A stretch of DNA of 36,712 nucleotides from Marinimicrobium sp. (lineage in GTDB: Bacteria; Pseudomonadota; Gammaproteobacteria; Pseudomonadales; Cellvibrionaceae): positions 1 through 36,712 of the forward strand of contig DAHVRW010000006.1 in NCBI GenBank assembly GCA_027322215.1, written 5' to 3'. Made by a program: the position numbers and the translations under genes. Numbering within the stretch: position 1 is the stretch's first letter; each line of letters opens with the position of its first letter. Shown here piece after piece: positions 16,279 to 26,534 of the stretch. A model generated the notes under the pieces. That model had not been told where the DNA came from. It made no database searches and saw nothing but the letters and a program-made list of their open reading frames with translations.

Positions 16279-17133
16279 ATGATCAAAGCCAGACTCTTTG
16301 CCCTGCTACAGTATATTACCCCACAGCACGCATTATCGCGCGCCGCCGGCGCATTGGCACGCTGCCGCCGCCCCTGGGTAAAGAACACATTTATTGAATG
16401 GTTTATCAAACGCTACAATGTGGATATGTCCGAGGCGCTGGAAGAAAACCCAAGAAACTATGGGTCTTTCAACGAGTTTTTTTGCCGCCCCCTCAAGCCG
16501 GATGCGCGTCCAATCTGTGCCGAGCCCGGTGCGGTGGTCTGTCCGGCGGATGGGTTTATCAGTCAGCTTGGGGACATTGAGGCAGGACGAATTTTTCAGG
16601 CCAAAGGGCAAGATTATAGCGCCCTGGAGCTGCTCGGTGGCGATGAAGCCCTAGCGGCGGAGTTCGCCGATGGGCATTTTGCCACCATCTATCTCTCGCC
16701 TCGCCATTACCACCGGGTACATATGCCCCTGGCCGGACGGCTGCGTCGCATGCTCGCCATTCCCGGCGATTTGTTTTCGGTCAACACGGCCACCGCCAGT
16801 CAGGTACCGCGTTTGTTCGCCCGCAACGAACGCGCCGTCGCCGTGTTTGATACCGAGGCAGGCCCAATGGCTTTGGTTTTGGTTGGGGCAATGATTGTGG
16901 CCGGTATTGATACAGTGTGGGCCGAGGATGTGACCCCGGCCAAGCGCACGATCGCCACCACCGATTACACCGGCAATGAGGCCATAGAACTGGCCGCCGG
17001 GGCAGAAATGGGCCGCTTCAAACTCGGCTCCACCGTGATTGTGCTATTTCCCAAAGGCAAGGTGCAGTGGGACGCGGCCTACCTGGCCGAGTCAGTGACC
17101 GTTATGGGACAAAAACTGGGGACTGTGGTGTAA
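16279..17133 (+). CDS. psd: Phosphatidylserine decarboxylase
   Basis: This 284-residue proenzyme makes phosphatidylethanolamine from phosphatidylserine at the inner membrane. FKLGSTVIVLF contains the LGST self-cleavage site (Gly250-Ser251); the serine becomes the pyruvoyl cofactor on the alpha chain. PADGFISQLG (Asp91) and SPRHYHRVHMP (His148) supply the other residues of the processing triad, and YGSFNEFFCRPLKP is typical of the N-terminus. The start MIKARLFALLQYITPQHALSRAAG lines up with the E. coli Psd N-terminus; a second ATG at 16267 and a TTG at 16237 are also in frame. It converges on the HD-GYP gene. The gap (62 bases) has no clear terminator. Confidence 0.94.
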   Translation: MIKARLFALLQYITPQHALSRAAGALARCRRPWVKNTFIEWFIKRYNVDMSEALEENPRNYGSFNEFFCRPLKPDARPICAEPGAVVCPADGFISQLGDIEAGRIFQAKGQDYSALELLGGDEALAAEFADGHFATIYLSPRHYHRVHMPLAGRLRRMLAIPGDLFSVNTATASQVPRLFARNERAVAVFDTEAGPMALVLVGAMIVAGIDTVWAEDVTPAKRTIATTDYTGNEAIELAAGAEMGRFKLGSTVIVLFPKGKVQWDAAYLAESVTVMGQKLGTVV

Positions 17134-17195
17134 GCTGGGCAATTCGTCCGGATACCCAAACGAAATTGCAGGTGTAGGGACGGCCTCAGGAGGCG

Positions 17196-18566
17196 TCAAT
17201 GGGTCCAGCGATCCAGCAACGCAAGAAGGCCGGACCGCTCCCTTCGTAGCAGGTAGCTGTCGCGCACCGAGGCGATGTCAATATCGTATGTGCCCGGCTC
17301 CAAATCCCTGACGATTTCGATCTTTGTTATCTGGCCGGGGCTTCTTTTCCCTGAATCCAAAAGCGCCTGCTTGCGCTTCTCATCCGCTGCCAGATCCAAT
17401 AATTGATGGCGAGCCAACGGCTCTTTAAAAGTATCGAGTACCAGCATCACTTTGGGCTTCAAGCGACGCTCAAAGTTTTGCTCTACCACAACACCCACCT
17501 CGCCCGTATTTAACACCACCAAGGTTCCGGTGGGGTAAAGCCCAATGGCGCGAATGAACTCCACCACCAGCTCTTCCTGAAACTGTGTGTTCCTTAGCTC
17601 GTACAGTTTGGACACCGCTTTGGACGGTGCGACGGGCAGACGCGCACCGCGCGGATTGGTGACGTTATCGTAGAAGGTGACTATTCCGGCAATTTTCCCC
17701 AAAAGAGGAATTTTATCCCCTTGCAAATGCTGCGGAAACCCACTGCCGTTGAGACGTTCGCAGTGGGTTTTTACCACGCTGATCACGCGCGGCTCAACGC
17801 CGGGGGTCTGGCGAAGAATTTCCACACCGTGGTCCACAAACGATTCGTACAAACGCTCCTCTTCGGCGCTACGTTCGGTTTTTTCGAGCAATCTCTGGTC
17901 AAGTCTGACCTTGCCTACGTCTTTGAGTAATACCCCCAGCGCCAGTACGTCCAAATCCCGTTTAGGCAATCCGATGTGACGGCCGAACAAGATCGCCCAC
18001 ACCGAGGAGCGAATGGCGTGGGCGTAGGTGTGCTCATCTTTTTCCTGCACCCGGGTGAGCCAGGTGAAGGCGTCGGGGTTGCGCAAAACGCTGTCCACCA
18101 TGTCGCTGGCCAACCGTTTCGTGTCGGTCATGGGAACTCTGTGCAACTCATTGCTGCCCAGGTAGCCCAACACTTCGCCTACCGCGTGATAGACGTTTTG
18201 GTGCAGTTGTTTGGCCTTGCGGATTTCCCGTTTAAGCGGTTTAACCTCAGGATAGGCATCGCGCTGAATACGCAGCCTGGCCACCTTGATATTGCTGGGC
18301 GCGGCTGTATTTTCGCGCCTGTTGATGCGATGTTTTAAGGTATCGGCAGGCAGGCTTTTCAGGTTCGCGGCCATGGGTGCGCGGCCACGCATAACGTCGA
18401 TGTACACATGGCGACAGATATTTTTTAGCTGTTTGATTTCATCCAGATCGCGGATGTAAAAGCCCTGCAGTGGGAACGGTGTCTGGCTCCAGGGCCTATC
18501 CAGCCCTGAAACAAACATGCCCACGGTGATTTCATTGACGTCCAGCTTAACCTGCTTAATACCCAC
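17196..18566 (-). CDS. DUF3391 / degenerate HD-GYP domain protein
   Basis: This 456-residue protein has an N-terminal DUF3391-type domain (KLDVNEITVGMFVSGLDRPW, with YIDV) and a C-terminal HD-GYP-type domain. Active HD-GYP proteins hydrolyse cyclic di-GMP with HD and H-H-E-x-x-DG-x-GYP motifs. Here the HD pair reads Lys215-Asp216 (LLKDVGK), the HHE is HCE (268-270), the next part is RLNGSGFP, and the usual D-x-YDA is FYDNVT. The fold is kept but most metal ligands are changed, so catalysis is doubtful; a binding or sensing role is likely. It is cytoplasmic. It lies just downstream of a 310-base gap containing a 13-bp repeat array. Confidence 0.85.
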   Translation of the reverse strand: MGIKQVKLDVNEITVGMFVSGLDRPWSQTPFPLQGFYIRDLDEIKQLKNICRHVYIDVMRGRAPMAANLKSLPADTLKHRINRRENTAAPSNIKVARLRIQRDAYPEVKPLKREIRKAKQLHQNVYHAVGEVLGYLGSNELHRVPMTDTKRLASDMVDSVLRNPDAFTWLTRVQEKDEHTYAHAIRSSVWAILFGRHIGLPKRDLDVLALGVLLKDVGKVRLDQRLLEKTERSAEEERLYESFVDHGVEILRQTPGVEPRVISVVKTHCERLNGSGFPQHLQGDKIPLLGKIAGIVTFYDNVTNPRGARLPVAPSKAVSKLYELRNTQFQEELVVEFIRAIGLYPTGTLVVLNTGEVGVVVEQNFERRLKPKVMLVLDTFKEPLARHQLLDLAADEKRKQALLDSGKRSPGQITKIEIVRDLEPGTYDIDIASVRDSYLLRRERSGLLALLDRWTH

Positions 18567-18717
18567 GGTTGTTCCTCGCTACGCCCCAGCGGGCGCATGA
18601 ATCTACCTCCGGCGTGAGCCGTTTGATACAACGTATATGGTACAGCTTTTACGGTACGGCTTTGGTGACCCAATTCTTATGATGCCGTTTTATCCGGGCA
18701 CGATTCACACTGATACG

Positions 18718-18795
18718 TTCGCGTTCTTTTTCGTTGTTTTACGCGCTTTTTACTCCACACGTTTATTCGACGCTTTTATGCGGTGCTTTTATTCG
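18718..18795 (-). repeat. Array of imperfect 13-bp tandem repeats
   Basis: Read on the minus strand, six 13-base units run without gaps. Three are clear: CGAATAAAAGCAC, CGCATAAAAGCGT and CGAATAAACGTGT (18795-18757). The next three (18756-18718) keep the A-rich core and CG edges but have diverged. The consensus is near CGNATAAAAGCGT. The array is upstream of the HD-GYP gene and could be a set of protein-binding sites or an old slippage expansion. Confidence 0.6.
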
Positions 18796-18837
18796 GTCCC
18801 ATCGGTATAGACGGCGCATTACATGATCGTCGACATA

Positions 18838-18862
18838 GGCGCCAGCGCCGGTGGCTGGCGCC
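18838..18862 (-). terminator. Strong hairpin after hemE
   Basis: GGCGCCAGC (18838-18846) pairs perfectly with GCTGGCGCC (18854-18862) around a 7-base loop, starting 15 bases after the hemE stop. There is no T-run on the minus side, so it may be a 3' end-protecting stem or a weak terminator. A 12-base-distant T-run exists on the + side. Confidence 0.45.
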
Positions 18863-18876
18863 CTTCAGGGCCATTT

Positions 18877-19941
18877 TTATTCGTGATAGGGCGCCGACAA
18901 CTCGTGCACCGCGCGGATGAAAACACCCGCGTGCTCTGGGTCCACATGTGGGGTGATCCCGTGGCCCAAATTAAACACATGCCCAGGCCCCGTACCGTAG
19001 GATTTGAGAATATCACTCACCTCAGTGCGAATGCGCTCGGGCGTACCATACAGCACGCTGGGGTCCATATTGCCTTGCAACGCCACGCGGTCGCCCACTC
19101 GGGCCCGGGCTTGACCCATGTCGGTGGTCCAGTCCAGCCCGAGGGCTTCGGCGCCAGTGTCCGCCATGGCCTCCAGCCATTGTCCGCCGCCTTTGGTAAA
19201 CAAAATCAGCGGCACACGGCGACCTTCGTGTTCGCGCAACAAGCCGTCGGCGATTTGTTGCAAATACTTGAGGGAGAATTCCCGATAAGCGTTGTGTGAA
19301 AGCGCGCCACCCCAGGAGTCAAAAATTTGCACCACCTGAGCGCCGGCGCGAATCTGTGCGTTCAAATAAGTGGTTACGGAGCGTGCCAGCACGTCGAGCA
19401 TATGATGCAGCAGTTCCGGCTGGCTATAAGCCATTTCCTTTGCACGACGGAAATCCCGGCTGGAGCCGCCTTCGATCATATAGGTGGCCAGAGTCCAGGG
19501 GCTGCCAGAAAAACCAATCAAGGGTACGCGGCCGTTTAGCTCACGACGGATGGTTTTCACCGCATCCAGAACATAGGGCAGGTCCGCTTCCGGGTCAATT
19601 TCCGGCAGAGCCATAATCTCGGCTTCGGTGCGCACGGGCTTGCGAAATTTTGGGCCTTCGCCAGTCTCAAAATAAAGCCCCAAACCCATGGCATCGGGAA
19701 TGGTAAGGATGTCGGAAAACAAAATAGCGGCATCCAACGGATAGCGCTCCAGTGGCTGAAGAGTCACTTCACAGGCCCGTTCCGGGTTCGTGCACAGCCC
19801 CATGAAATCGCCCGCTCGCTCGCGGCTGGCGCGGTACTCCGGCAGGTAACGCCCAGCTTGGCGCATCATCCAAACAGGGGTTACGTCAACGGGTTCGCGC
19901 AGCAAGGCGCGCAGAAAGCGATCATTCTTAAGCTCGGTCAT
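18877..19941 (-). CDS. hemE: Uroporphyrinogen decarboxylase
   Basis: This 354-residue enzyme converts uroporphyrinogen III to coproporphyrinogen III in haem synthesis, in the cytoplasm. It has the family signature [16 protein letters not shown] near the N-terminus, [17 protein letters not shown] with the catalytic Asp, [13 protein letters not shown], and [10 protein letters not shown] with FNLGHGITP near the end. The length equals that of E. coli HemE. The ATG at 19941 is chosen over an upstream in-frame start because [17 protein letters not shown] is the family N-terminus. It follows gltD on the same strand after a 163-base gap, where a TATACT (19964-19959, minus) has no good -35. Confidence 0.97.
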   Translation of the reverse strand: MTELKNDRFLRALLREPVDVTPVWMMRQAGRYLPEYRASRERAGDFMGLCTNPERACEVTLQPLERYPLDAAILFSDILTIPDAMGLGLYFETGEGPKFRKPVRTEAEIMALPEIDPEADLPYVLDAVKTIRRELNGRVPLIGFSGSPWTLATYMIEGGSSRDFRRAKEMAYSQPELLHHMLDVLARSVTTYLNAQIRAGAQVVQIFDSWGGALSHNAYREFSLKYLQQIADGLLREHEGRRVPLILFTKGGGQWLEAMADTGAEALGLDWTTDMGQARARVGDRVALQGNMDPSVLYGTPERIRTEVSDILKSYGTGPGHVFNLGHGITPHVDPEHAGVFIRAVHELSAPYHE

Positions 19942-20104
19942 GGTTAAGGTGCCTGATAAGTATATGCGGTGACAGGGCGCCGGCCTCGTAGAACCAACTG
20001 GGGCCGCGAAGGGCACCCTTTTTGTGCTCGTCTATCCGCATTGGGGCCTCTTGCCGGGCGCCGGGCGGAACAGATCGGCGGTGAAGAGGCTACCGGAGAC
20101 GGGC

Positions 20105-21613
<1,509 letters not shown>

Positions 21614-21622
21614 TCACACCCG

Positions 21623-24600
21623 TTACTCGCCACGCTGCTGCACGGTGCTCAACAGGCCCGGCAGGCTTGCCGCCTTGGGTTTTACCAGCCAGAATTTGCC
21701 GATGTAATCGTCAAAATTCTCCGCTAACTCATTCCCCCACGGGCTGTCGGTTTCGCGCGCAAACTCGTCAATGATTCCTCGTAAGTGGTGGCGGTGTGCC
21801 TGCAGGGCTTCGCCATTGAGACGATAAATCTCCACCAGTTCGCGGTTGTAACGGTCCACAAAGCGATGTTCTTCATCGAACACATAGGCGAAGCCGCCGG
21901 TCATGCCGGCACCGAAGTTTGCACCGGTTTTGCCCAACACGGTGACCACCCCGCCAGTCATGTATTCGCAGCCGTGGTCGCCTACGCCTTCCACCACCAC
22001 ATGGGCGCCAGAGTTGCGCACCGCGCAGCGCTCACCCGCCGTGCCTGCGGCAAAGAGCTTTCCGCCCGTCGCGCCGTATAAGCAGGTATTGCCCATGATG
22101 CTGGTTTTGTGTGAATCGAACCGGGCGCCTCGCGGTGGCCGAAGCACCAGTTTGCCGCCGGCCATGCCCTTGCCCACATAATCGTTGGCGTCACCCTCCA
22201 GGTACATATGTAAGCCGCCGGCGTTCCACACCCCAAAGCTCTGCCCAGCCACGCCGGTCAGCCGGAGTGTAATGGGCGCATCGGCCATACCCTGATTGCC
22301 GTGACGCTTGGCAATTTCGCCACTGATGCGAGCGCCGACGGAGCGGTCGCCATTGTTCAGATGGAAGGAATACTCGCCACCGGTTTTGCCTTCGATGGCG
22401 GGCATCAATTCGCGAACCATCGTTTCCGCCGTCTCGCCTTTGTCAAAGGGCCGGTTGCGCTCGACCGTACACATCCGCGGTTTGCTTTCCAAAAACTCGT
22501 CGGTATGAATCAACCGGCTCAGGTCCAGTTGCTGTTGTTTACGGGTTTCGCCGGTAACCGCTTCCAGCAGATCAACCCGGCCCACCACATCCGCCAAGCG
22601 GCGAACGCCCAAGCTCGCCAGCACCTCGCGGGTATCCTCGGCGATGAATTTAAAAAAGTTCATCGCCATTTCTACCGTGCCGATGTAGTGCTCGCGGCGC
22701 AGTTTTTCATTCTGAGTGGCAACACCGGTGGCGCAGTTATTGAGGTGGCAGATTCGCAAATATTTACAGCCCAACGCCACCATTGGGGCCGTGCCGAAAC
22801 CAAAACTTTCTGCACCCAGCATTGCTGCTTTGACAACATCCAGGCCGGTTTTTAAACCGCCGTCGGTCTGGACCCGCACTTTGTCTCGCAAGTCGTTGGC
22901 TCGCAGCGTTTGGTGCGTTTCCGACAGGCCCAGCTCCCAGGGTGAGCCCGCGTAGCGAATCGAGCTCAGCGGGCTGGCGGCGGTGCCGCCGTCGTAACCG
23001 GAAATGGTAATCAGATCCGCGTAGGCTTTGGCCACCCCGGCGGCGATGGTGCCCACCCCTGGCCGGGACACGAGTTTTACCGATACGAGGGCATCCGGAT
23101 TGACCTGCTTCAGGTCATAAATCAGCTGCGCCAGATCCTCAATGGAGTAAATGTCGTGGTGCGGCGGTGGCGAAATCAACGTCACGCCGGGAGTGGAATA
23201 ACGCAGGCGCGCTATCAGGCCGTTGACTTTGCCACCGGGCAACTGCCCCCCTTCGCCGGGCTTGGCCCCTTGAGCCACTTTAATTTGTAGCACTTCGGCA
23301 TTGACCAGGTAGTGCGGCGTAACGCCAAAGCGGCCCGAAGCGATCTGTTTGATTTTGGATACCTTGTCGGTCCCGTAGCGGGCCGGGTCTTCGCCGCCCT
23401 CGCCGCTATTGGAACGCCCGCCCAGACGGTTCATGGCTTGGGCCAACGATTCGTGGGCCTCTGGCGACAGAGCGCCCAACGACATTCCCGCCGAGTCGAA
23501 ACGCTTGATGATGTCTGCCACCGGTTCCACTTCACTCAGAGGAATGGGCTCCACATTGCCCTGACGCAGTTTGAGCAAATCCCGCAAGGTCGCCACGGGG
23601 CGCTGATTGACCAGACTGGAGTAGTCCCTCCATAGGGCGTAATCACCGGTTTGCACGGCGCGCTGCAGAGTTTGAACCACGTCCGGGTTAAAGGCGTGGT
23701 ACTCCTGCCCATGCATGTACTTGAGCAACCCTCCGGGGGCGATGGGCTTGCGCGCCTGCCACGCGGTTTTTGCCAGCGCTTTTTGGTCAAACTCCAACTC
23801 CGCAAAGCCCGCGCCCTGAAGGCGCGAGGGCGTGCCGGTAAAACAAAGCTCCACCACTTCATCGGCAAGACCAATGGCCTCAAATAATTGCGCGCCCCGG
23901 TACGAGCTGATGGTGGAGATACCCATCTTCGAGATGATTTTTAGCAGGCCTTTATTGACGCCCCTGCGATAGTTTTTGTAAGCCTGATCGGTATCCAGTA
24001 ACAGCTCGCCAGTGTCAATTAATTGGTTGAGTACAAAATAGCTCAGGAACGGGTAAACGGCGGTAGCACCGTAACCGATCAATGCCGCGATTTGGTGAGC
24101 GTCCCGAGCGGTACCGGTAGCGACGATGATATTGGCGTCGCAACGCTGGCCACTGTGAGTGAGGTGGTGATGCATTGCGCCGGTGGCCAACAACGCGTGT
24201 ATGGGCAACTGATGTGGCTGCACTTGGTTGTCGCTCAGTATCAGAAGCACTTTGCCCTGACGCACCGCCGATTCAGCGCGCTGACAAAGATCGACAATGG
24301 CGGCGCGCAAATCCATCTGCTCTGGGTCATAAGCAAGCGATAACGTGTGCGCTTCATAGCCTGGTCGCTGTACATCCTGCAGGGCATGAAACTTAGCGGG
24401 CGAAAGCACCGGGGAATTCAGAATCAGCCGATTAGCGTGTTCTTCGGTTTCTTCATAAACCGACAGCTCGCGCCCCAGGCAAGTCTCCAATGACATCACA
24501 ATGGCTTCGCGCAGCGGGTCGATGGCCGGGTTGGTGATCTGCGCAAACTGCTGACGAAAATAATCGTACAGTGAGCGCTGAGTGCGCGACAGCACCGCCA

Positions 24601-26077
24601 TAGGCGTGTCGTCTCCCATGGAGCCCACCGCTTCTTGCCCACCCTCGGCCATGGGTCGCAGCGCTTGGTCGCGCTCTTCAAAGCTGACCTGGTACAGTTT
24701 CATATAAGCCTTGAGCTGCTCATCGCTCAGGCTGTTCTCCGCCACATCCAGCTCCAATGTGGATTCAAAGCGCAGCGCTTTAGCCTTGAGCCAGGCTTTG
24801 TAGGGTCGGGCGTTTTTAAGCTGCGCATCGATGTCGTCCGTGTGGTATAGCTGACCGGTTTGAGTGTCCACCGACAGCATCTGTCCCGGACCCAAACGCC
24901 CTTTTGCCACCACATCCTCGGGCTGATAACCATAAACCCCCACTTCCGACGCGACAGTGATCATGTCGTCGCTGGTAATCACCCAGCGCGAGGGACGCAA
25001 CCCATTGCGATCCAGGGTGCAGACCGCATAGCGCCCATCGGTAATCACCAGACCGGCCGGACCATCCCAAGGCTCCATGTGCATAGAGGTGTAGTCATAG
25101 AAAGCGCGCAGATCCGGATCCATGTGCTCAACGTTCTGCCAAGCTGGCGGCACCAGCATGCGTATGGCGCGGTGCAGATCGATACCGCCGAGGGTGAGTA
25201 CTTCCAGCATATTGTCGAGGCTGGAGGAATCCGAACCCTCGCGATTGACCAGTGGCGCCACCTGCTCCAGATCAGGCAGAAGAGGCGTTTTGAACTTGGC
25301 GGTTCGCGCCACTGACCAGTTGCGGTTGCCCACCACTGTATTGATCTCACCGTTGTGAGCCAGCATCCGGAACGGTTGCGCCAAATGCCACTTGGGCAAG
25401 GTGTTGGTGGAGAAGCGTTGATGGAAAACGCATATGGCCGTTTCGAGGCGCGGGTCCGCCAGGTCGGTAAAAAACCTTGGCAGATCCACCGGCATCATCA
25501 GCCCTTTATATGCAATCACTCCGGTACTGAGGCTAGCTACATAAAAGGCTTCGTCGTCCCTGAGGCGCTGCTCCATTTTCCGGCGCGCCATAAACAGGCG
25601 GGCGTTGAGTTGCTCCAAAGGCAAATCGGGCGTGTTGTTGACAAAGAAATGCTCAAACACTGGCAGCGATGCCAGAGCGATGGGCCCCAGGCAACCCGTG
25701 TTGACCGGCACTGTGCGCCAACCCTGCAGACACAACCCCTGCTCGGCAATCTCCTCAGCGATCACCCGACGGGCCCGCTCCGCCAACGCGTTATCGGTGT
25801 TCAGCATCACCGAGCCCACGGCGTAACTATCCGTCAGTTCCGTGTCGCAGGCCTCGCGGGCCAAGGCTCGCATGAATCCGTCAGGCATTTGCAGCAACAG
25901 GCCGCAGCCATCGCCGGTTTTACCGTCCGCGGCAATGCCGCCCCTATGGGTCATCGCAGTGAGTGATTCAATAGCGGTTTGCAAAAGGCGGTGGCTGGCT
26001 TTGCCCTTAAGGTGGGCTACCAACCCAAAACCGCAGTTGTCTTTGAACTCGTCTAAGCTGTAGAGGCCTGTGCTCAT
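21623..26077 (-). CDS. gltB: Glutamate synthase [NADPH] large chain
   Basis: This 1484-residue subunit carries the glutamine amidotransferase and the FMN/3Fe-4S synthase centres. The N-terminal cysteine of the mature enzyme is Cys15 in [18 protein letters not shown]; a 14-residue propeptide would be cut off. The central domain, FMN-barrel ([42 protein letters not shown]) and cysteines of the 3Fe-4S cluster ([17 protein letters not shown]) are all visible, followed by the beta-helix C-terminus. The ATG at 26077 is favoured by the [10 protein letters not shown] family start and length (about 1480 in Pseudomonas); upstream frame is not coding. The best promoter (26191-26219) is separated from the gene by a terminator. 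Confidence 0.97.
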   Translation of the reverse strand: MSTGLYSLDEFKDNCGFGLVAHLKGKASHRLLQTAIESLTAMTHRGGIAADGKTGDGCGLLLQMPDGFMRALAREACDTELTDSYAVGSVMLNTDNALAERARRVIAEEIAEQGLCLQGWRTVPVNTGCLGPIALASLPVFEHFFVNNTPDLPLEQLNARLFMARRKMEQRLRDDEAFYVASLSTGVIAYKGLMMPVDLPRFFTDLADPRLETAICVFHQRFSTNTLPKWHLAQPFRMLAHNGEINTVVGNRNWSVARTAKFKTPLLPDLEQVAPLVNREGSDSSSLDNMLEVLTLGGIDLHRAIRMLVPPAWQNVEHMDPDLRAFYDYTSMHMEPWDGPAGLVITDGRYAVCTLDRNGLRPSRWVITSDDMITVASEVGVYGYQPEDVVAKGRLGPGQMLSVDTQTGQLYHTDDIDAQLKNARPYKAWLKAKALRFESTLELDVAENSLSDEQLKAYMKLYQVSFEERDQALRPMAEGGQEAVGSMGDDTPMAVLSRTQRSLYDYFRQQFAQITNPAIDPLREAIVMSLETCLGRELSVYEETEEHANRLILNSPVLSPAKFHALQDVQRPGYEAHTLSLAYDPEQMDLRAAIVDLCQRAESAVRQGKVLLILSDNQVQPHQLPIHALLATGAMHHHLTHSGQRCDANIIVATGTARDAHQIAALIGYGATAVYPFLSYFVLNQLIDTGELLLDTDQAYKNYRRGVNKGLLKIISKMGISTISSYRGAQLFEAIGLADEVVELCFTGTPSRLQGAGFAELEFDQKALAKTAWQARKPIAPGGLLKYMHGQEYHAFNPDVVQTLQRAVQTGDYALWRDYSSLVNQRPVATLRDLLKLRQGNVEPIPLSEVEPVADIIKRFDSAGMSLGALSPEAHESLAQAMNRLGGRSNSGEGGEDPARYGTDKVSKIKQIASGRFGVTPHYLVNAEVLQIKVAQGAKPGEGGQLPGGKVNGLIARLRYSTPGVTLISPPPHHDIYSIEDLAQLIYDLKQVNPDALVSVKLVSRPGVGTIAAGVAKAYADLITISGYDGGTAASPLSSIRYAGSPWELGLSETHQTLRANDLRDKVRVQTDGGLKTGLDVVKAAMLGAESFGFGTAPMVALGCKYLRICHLNNCATGVATQNEKLRREHYIGTVEMAMNFFKFIAEDTREVLASLGVRRLADVVGRVDLLEAVTGETRKQQQLDLSRLIHTDEFLESKPRMCTVERNRPFDKGETAETMVRELMPAIEGKTGGEYSFHLNNGDRSVGARISGEIAKRHGNQGMADAPITLRLTGVAGQSFGVWNAGGLHMYLEGDANDYVGKGMAGGKLVLRPPRGARFDSHKTSIMGNTCLYGATGGKLFAAGTAGERCAVRNSGAHVVVEGVGDHGCEYMTGGVVTVLGKTGANFGAGMTGGFAYVFDEEHRFVDRYNRELVEIYRLNGEALQAHRHHLRGIIDEFARETDSPWGNELAENFDDYIGKFWLVKPKAASLPGLLSTVQQRGE

Positions 26078-26149
26078 AGGCTGTCTCTCTTGATGTGGCA
26101 CCATGGCGCGGTACCGATCAACTGGGAGGAGACCTGCACCACGCTCAGA

Positions 26150-26174
26150 CAAAAAAGCCCCTGAGAAGGGGCTT
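26150..26174 (-). terminator. Rho-independent terminator ahead of gltB
   Basis: On the minus strand AAGCCCC (26174-26168) pairs with GGGGCTT (26161-26155) around a 6-base loop, followed by a run of T (26156-26151). It lies 73 bases before gltB and just after the start point of the predicted gltB promoter, so it could attenuate gltBD. It may instead end damX-like transcripts. Confidence 0.75.
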
Positions 26175-26190
26175 GGCAAGTGGGCGAAAA

Positions 26191-26219
26191 ATATTAAAGG
26201 CTGATGTTAAAGCTGACAA
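26191..26219 (-). promoter_or_regulatory. Sigma-70 promoter facing gltB
   Basis: TTGTCA (26219-26214 on the minus strand), 17 bases, TAATAT (26196-26191). The start point would be near 26184, so the transcript would begin a few bases ahead of the terminator stem. Confidence 0.55.
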
Positions 26220-26250
26220 GTAAAAATTTACTAAGTTCGTCGGACAGGCC

Positions 26251-26280
26251 GACAAAAGTCCGCAAAAGTCGACAAGTTTC
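26251..26280. repeat. 10-bp tandem repeat upstream of gltB promoter
   Basis: Three 10-base blocks in a row: GACAAAAGTC, CGCAAAAGTC, GACAAGTTTC (+ strand). They lie about 70-100 bases upstream of the predicted start point. The one-turn spacing resembles a row of regulator sites. Confidence 0.5.
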
Positions 26281-26394
26281 TTCGAACGCAAGGAAAATGA
26301 CGTAAACGTCCGCGAAATTAATTTGATATTTTTTTCCGAAAAAGACGGCCGAGAAAGCGGGAGAGTCACCCCACCACTAACGTCGGCAGGGAAA

Positions 26395-26425
26395 TTGGCA
26401 TAATGCCGCCTAAACCTCCTATAAT
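26395..26425 (+). promoter_or_regulatory. Possible rightward promoter in the damX-gltB gap
   Basis: TTGGCA (26395-26400) is 19 bases from a perfect TATAAT (26420-26425). It points towards the 3' end of the damX-like gene, so its transcript would be antisense there. The spacer is one or two bases longer than usual. Confidence 0.35.
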
Positions 26426-26455
26426 TCAGAGCTCGCGGCACCCGTCGAGGATGGC

Positions 26456-26491
26456 ATGATCACCACGCGTTTTGAAATTAAGATTAATTAG
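26456..26491 (+). CDS. Possible 11-residue micro-ORF
   Basis: ATG to TAG encodes MITTRFEIKIN. GAGG lies 5 bases ahead of the ATG and a perfect -10 about 30 bases ahead. No homologue is known to me. It may be a leader peptide, part of a small RNA, or chance. Confidence 0.25.
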   Translation: MITTRFEIKIN

Positions 26492-26498
26492 AGAGTTT

Positions 26499-26534
26499 AA
26501 GGCTTCGCACAGGCTTACATCTGTCTGAAGCCTT
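26499..26534. terminator. Stem over the end of the damX-like gene
   Basis: AAGGCTTC (26499-26506) pairs with GAAGCCTT (26527-26534), with inner ACAG/CTGT. It spans the damX-like stop codon and could end transcripts of either strand, but lacks a T-run. Confidence 0.4.

Larger units (their letters stand above)
18567..18876. other. Gene-free stretch between hemE and the HD-GYP gene
   Basis: There is no coding region here I can support. On the HD-GYP side it should hold that gene's promoter and leader. The middle has a 13-base periodic repeat (18718-18795) and the end nearest hemE a strong stem (18838-18862). Confidence 0.7.
26078..26514. other. Gene-poor gap between damX-like gene and gltB
   Basis: No ordinary gene is supported here. 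It holds, from gltB outward: a Rho-independent terminator (26150-26174), a sigma-70 promoter facing gltB (26191-26219), a stem GTCGG/CCGAC (26239-26253), a 10-bp repeat (26251-26280), a + strand promoter and 11-codon ORF, and a stem over the damX-like stop. Base composition is AT-rich compared with the genes. Confidence 0.7.

Noticed and set aside
17179-17198. Imperfect stem between psd and the HD-GYP gene
   Set aside because: Mismatched stem with no T-run; too weak to call a terminator.
19959-19964. TATACT on the minus strand ahead of hemE
   Set aside because: No matching -35, so not listed as a promoter.
26145-26441. 98-residue minus-strand ORF in the damX-gltB gap
   Set aside because: It runs through the gltB promoter and terminator, has no good start or motif and has an odd composition.
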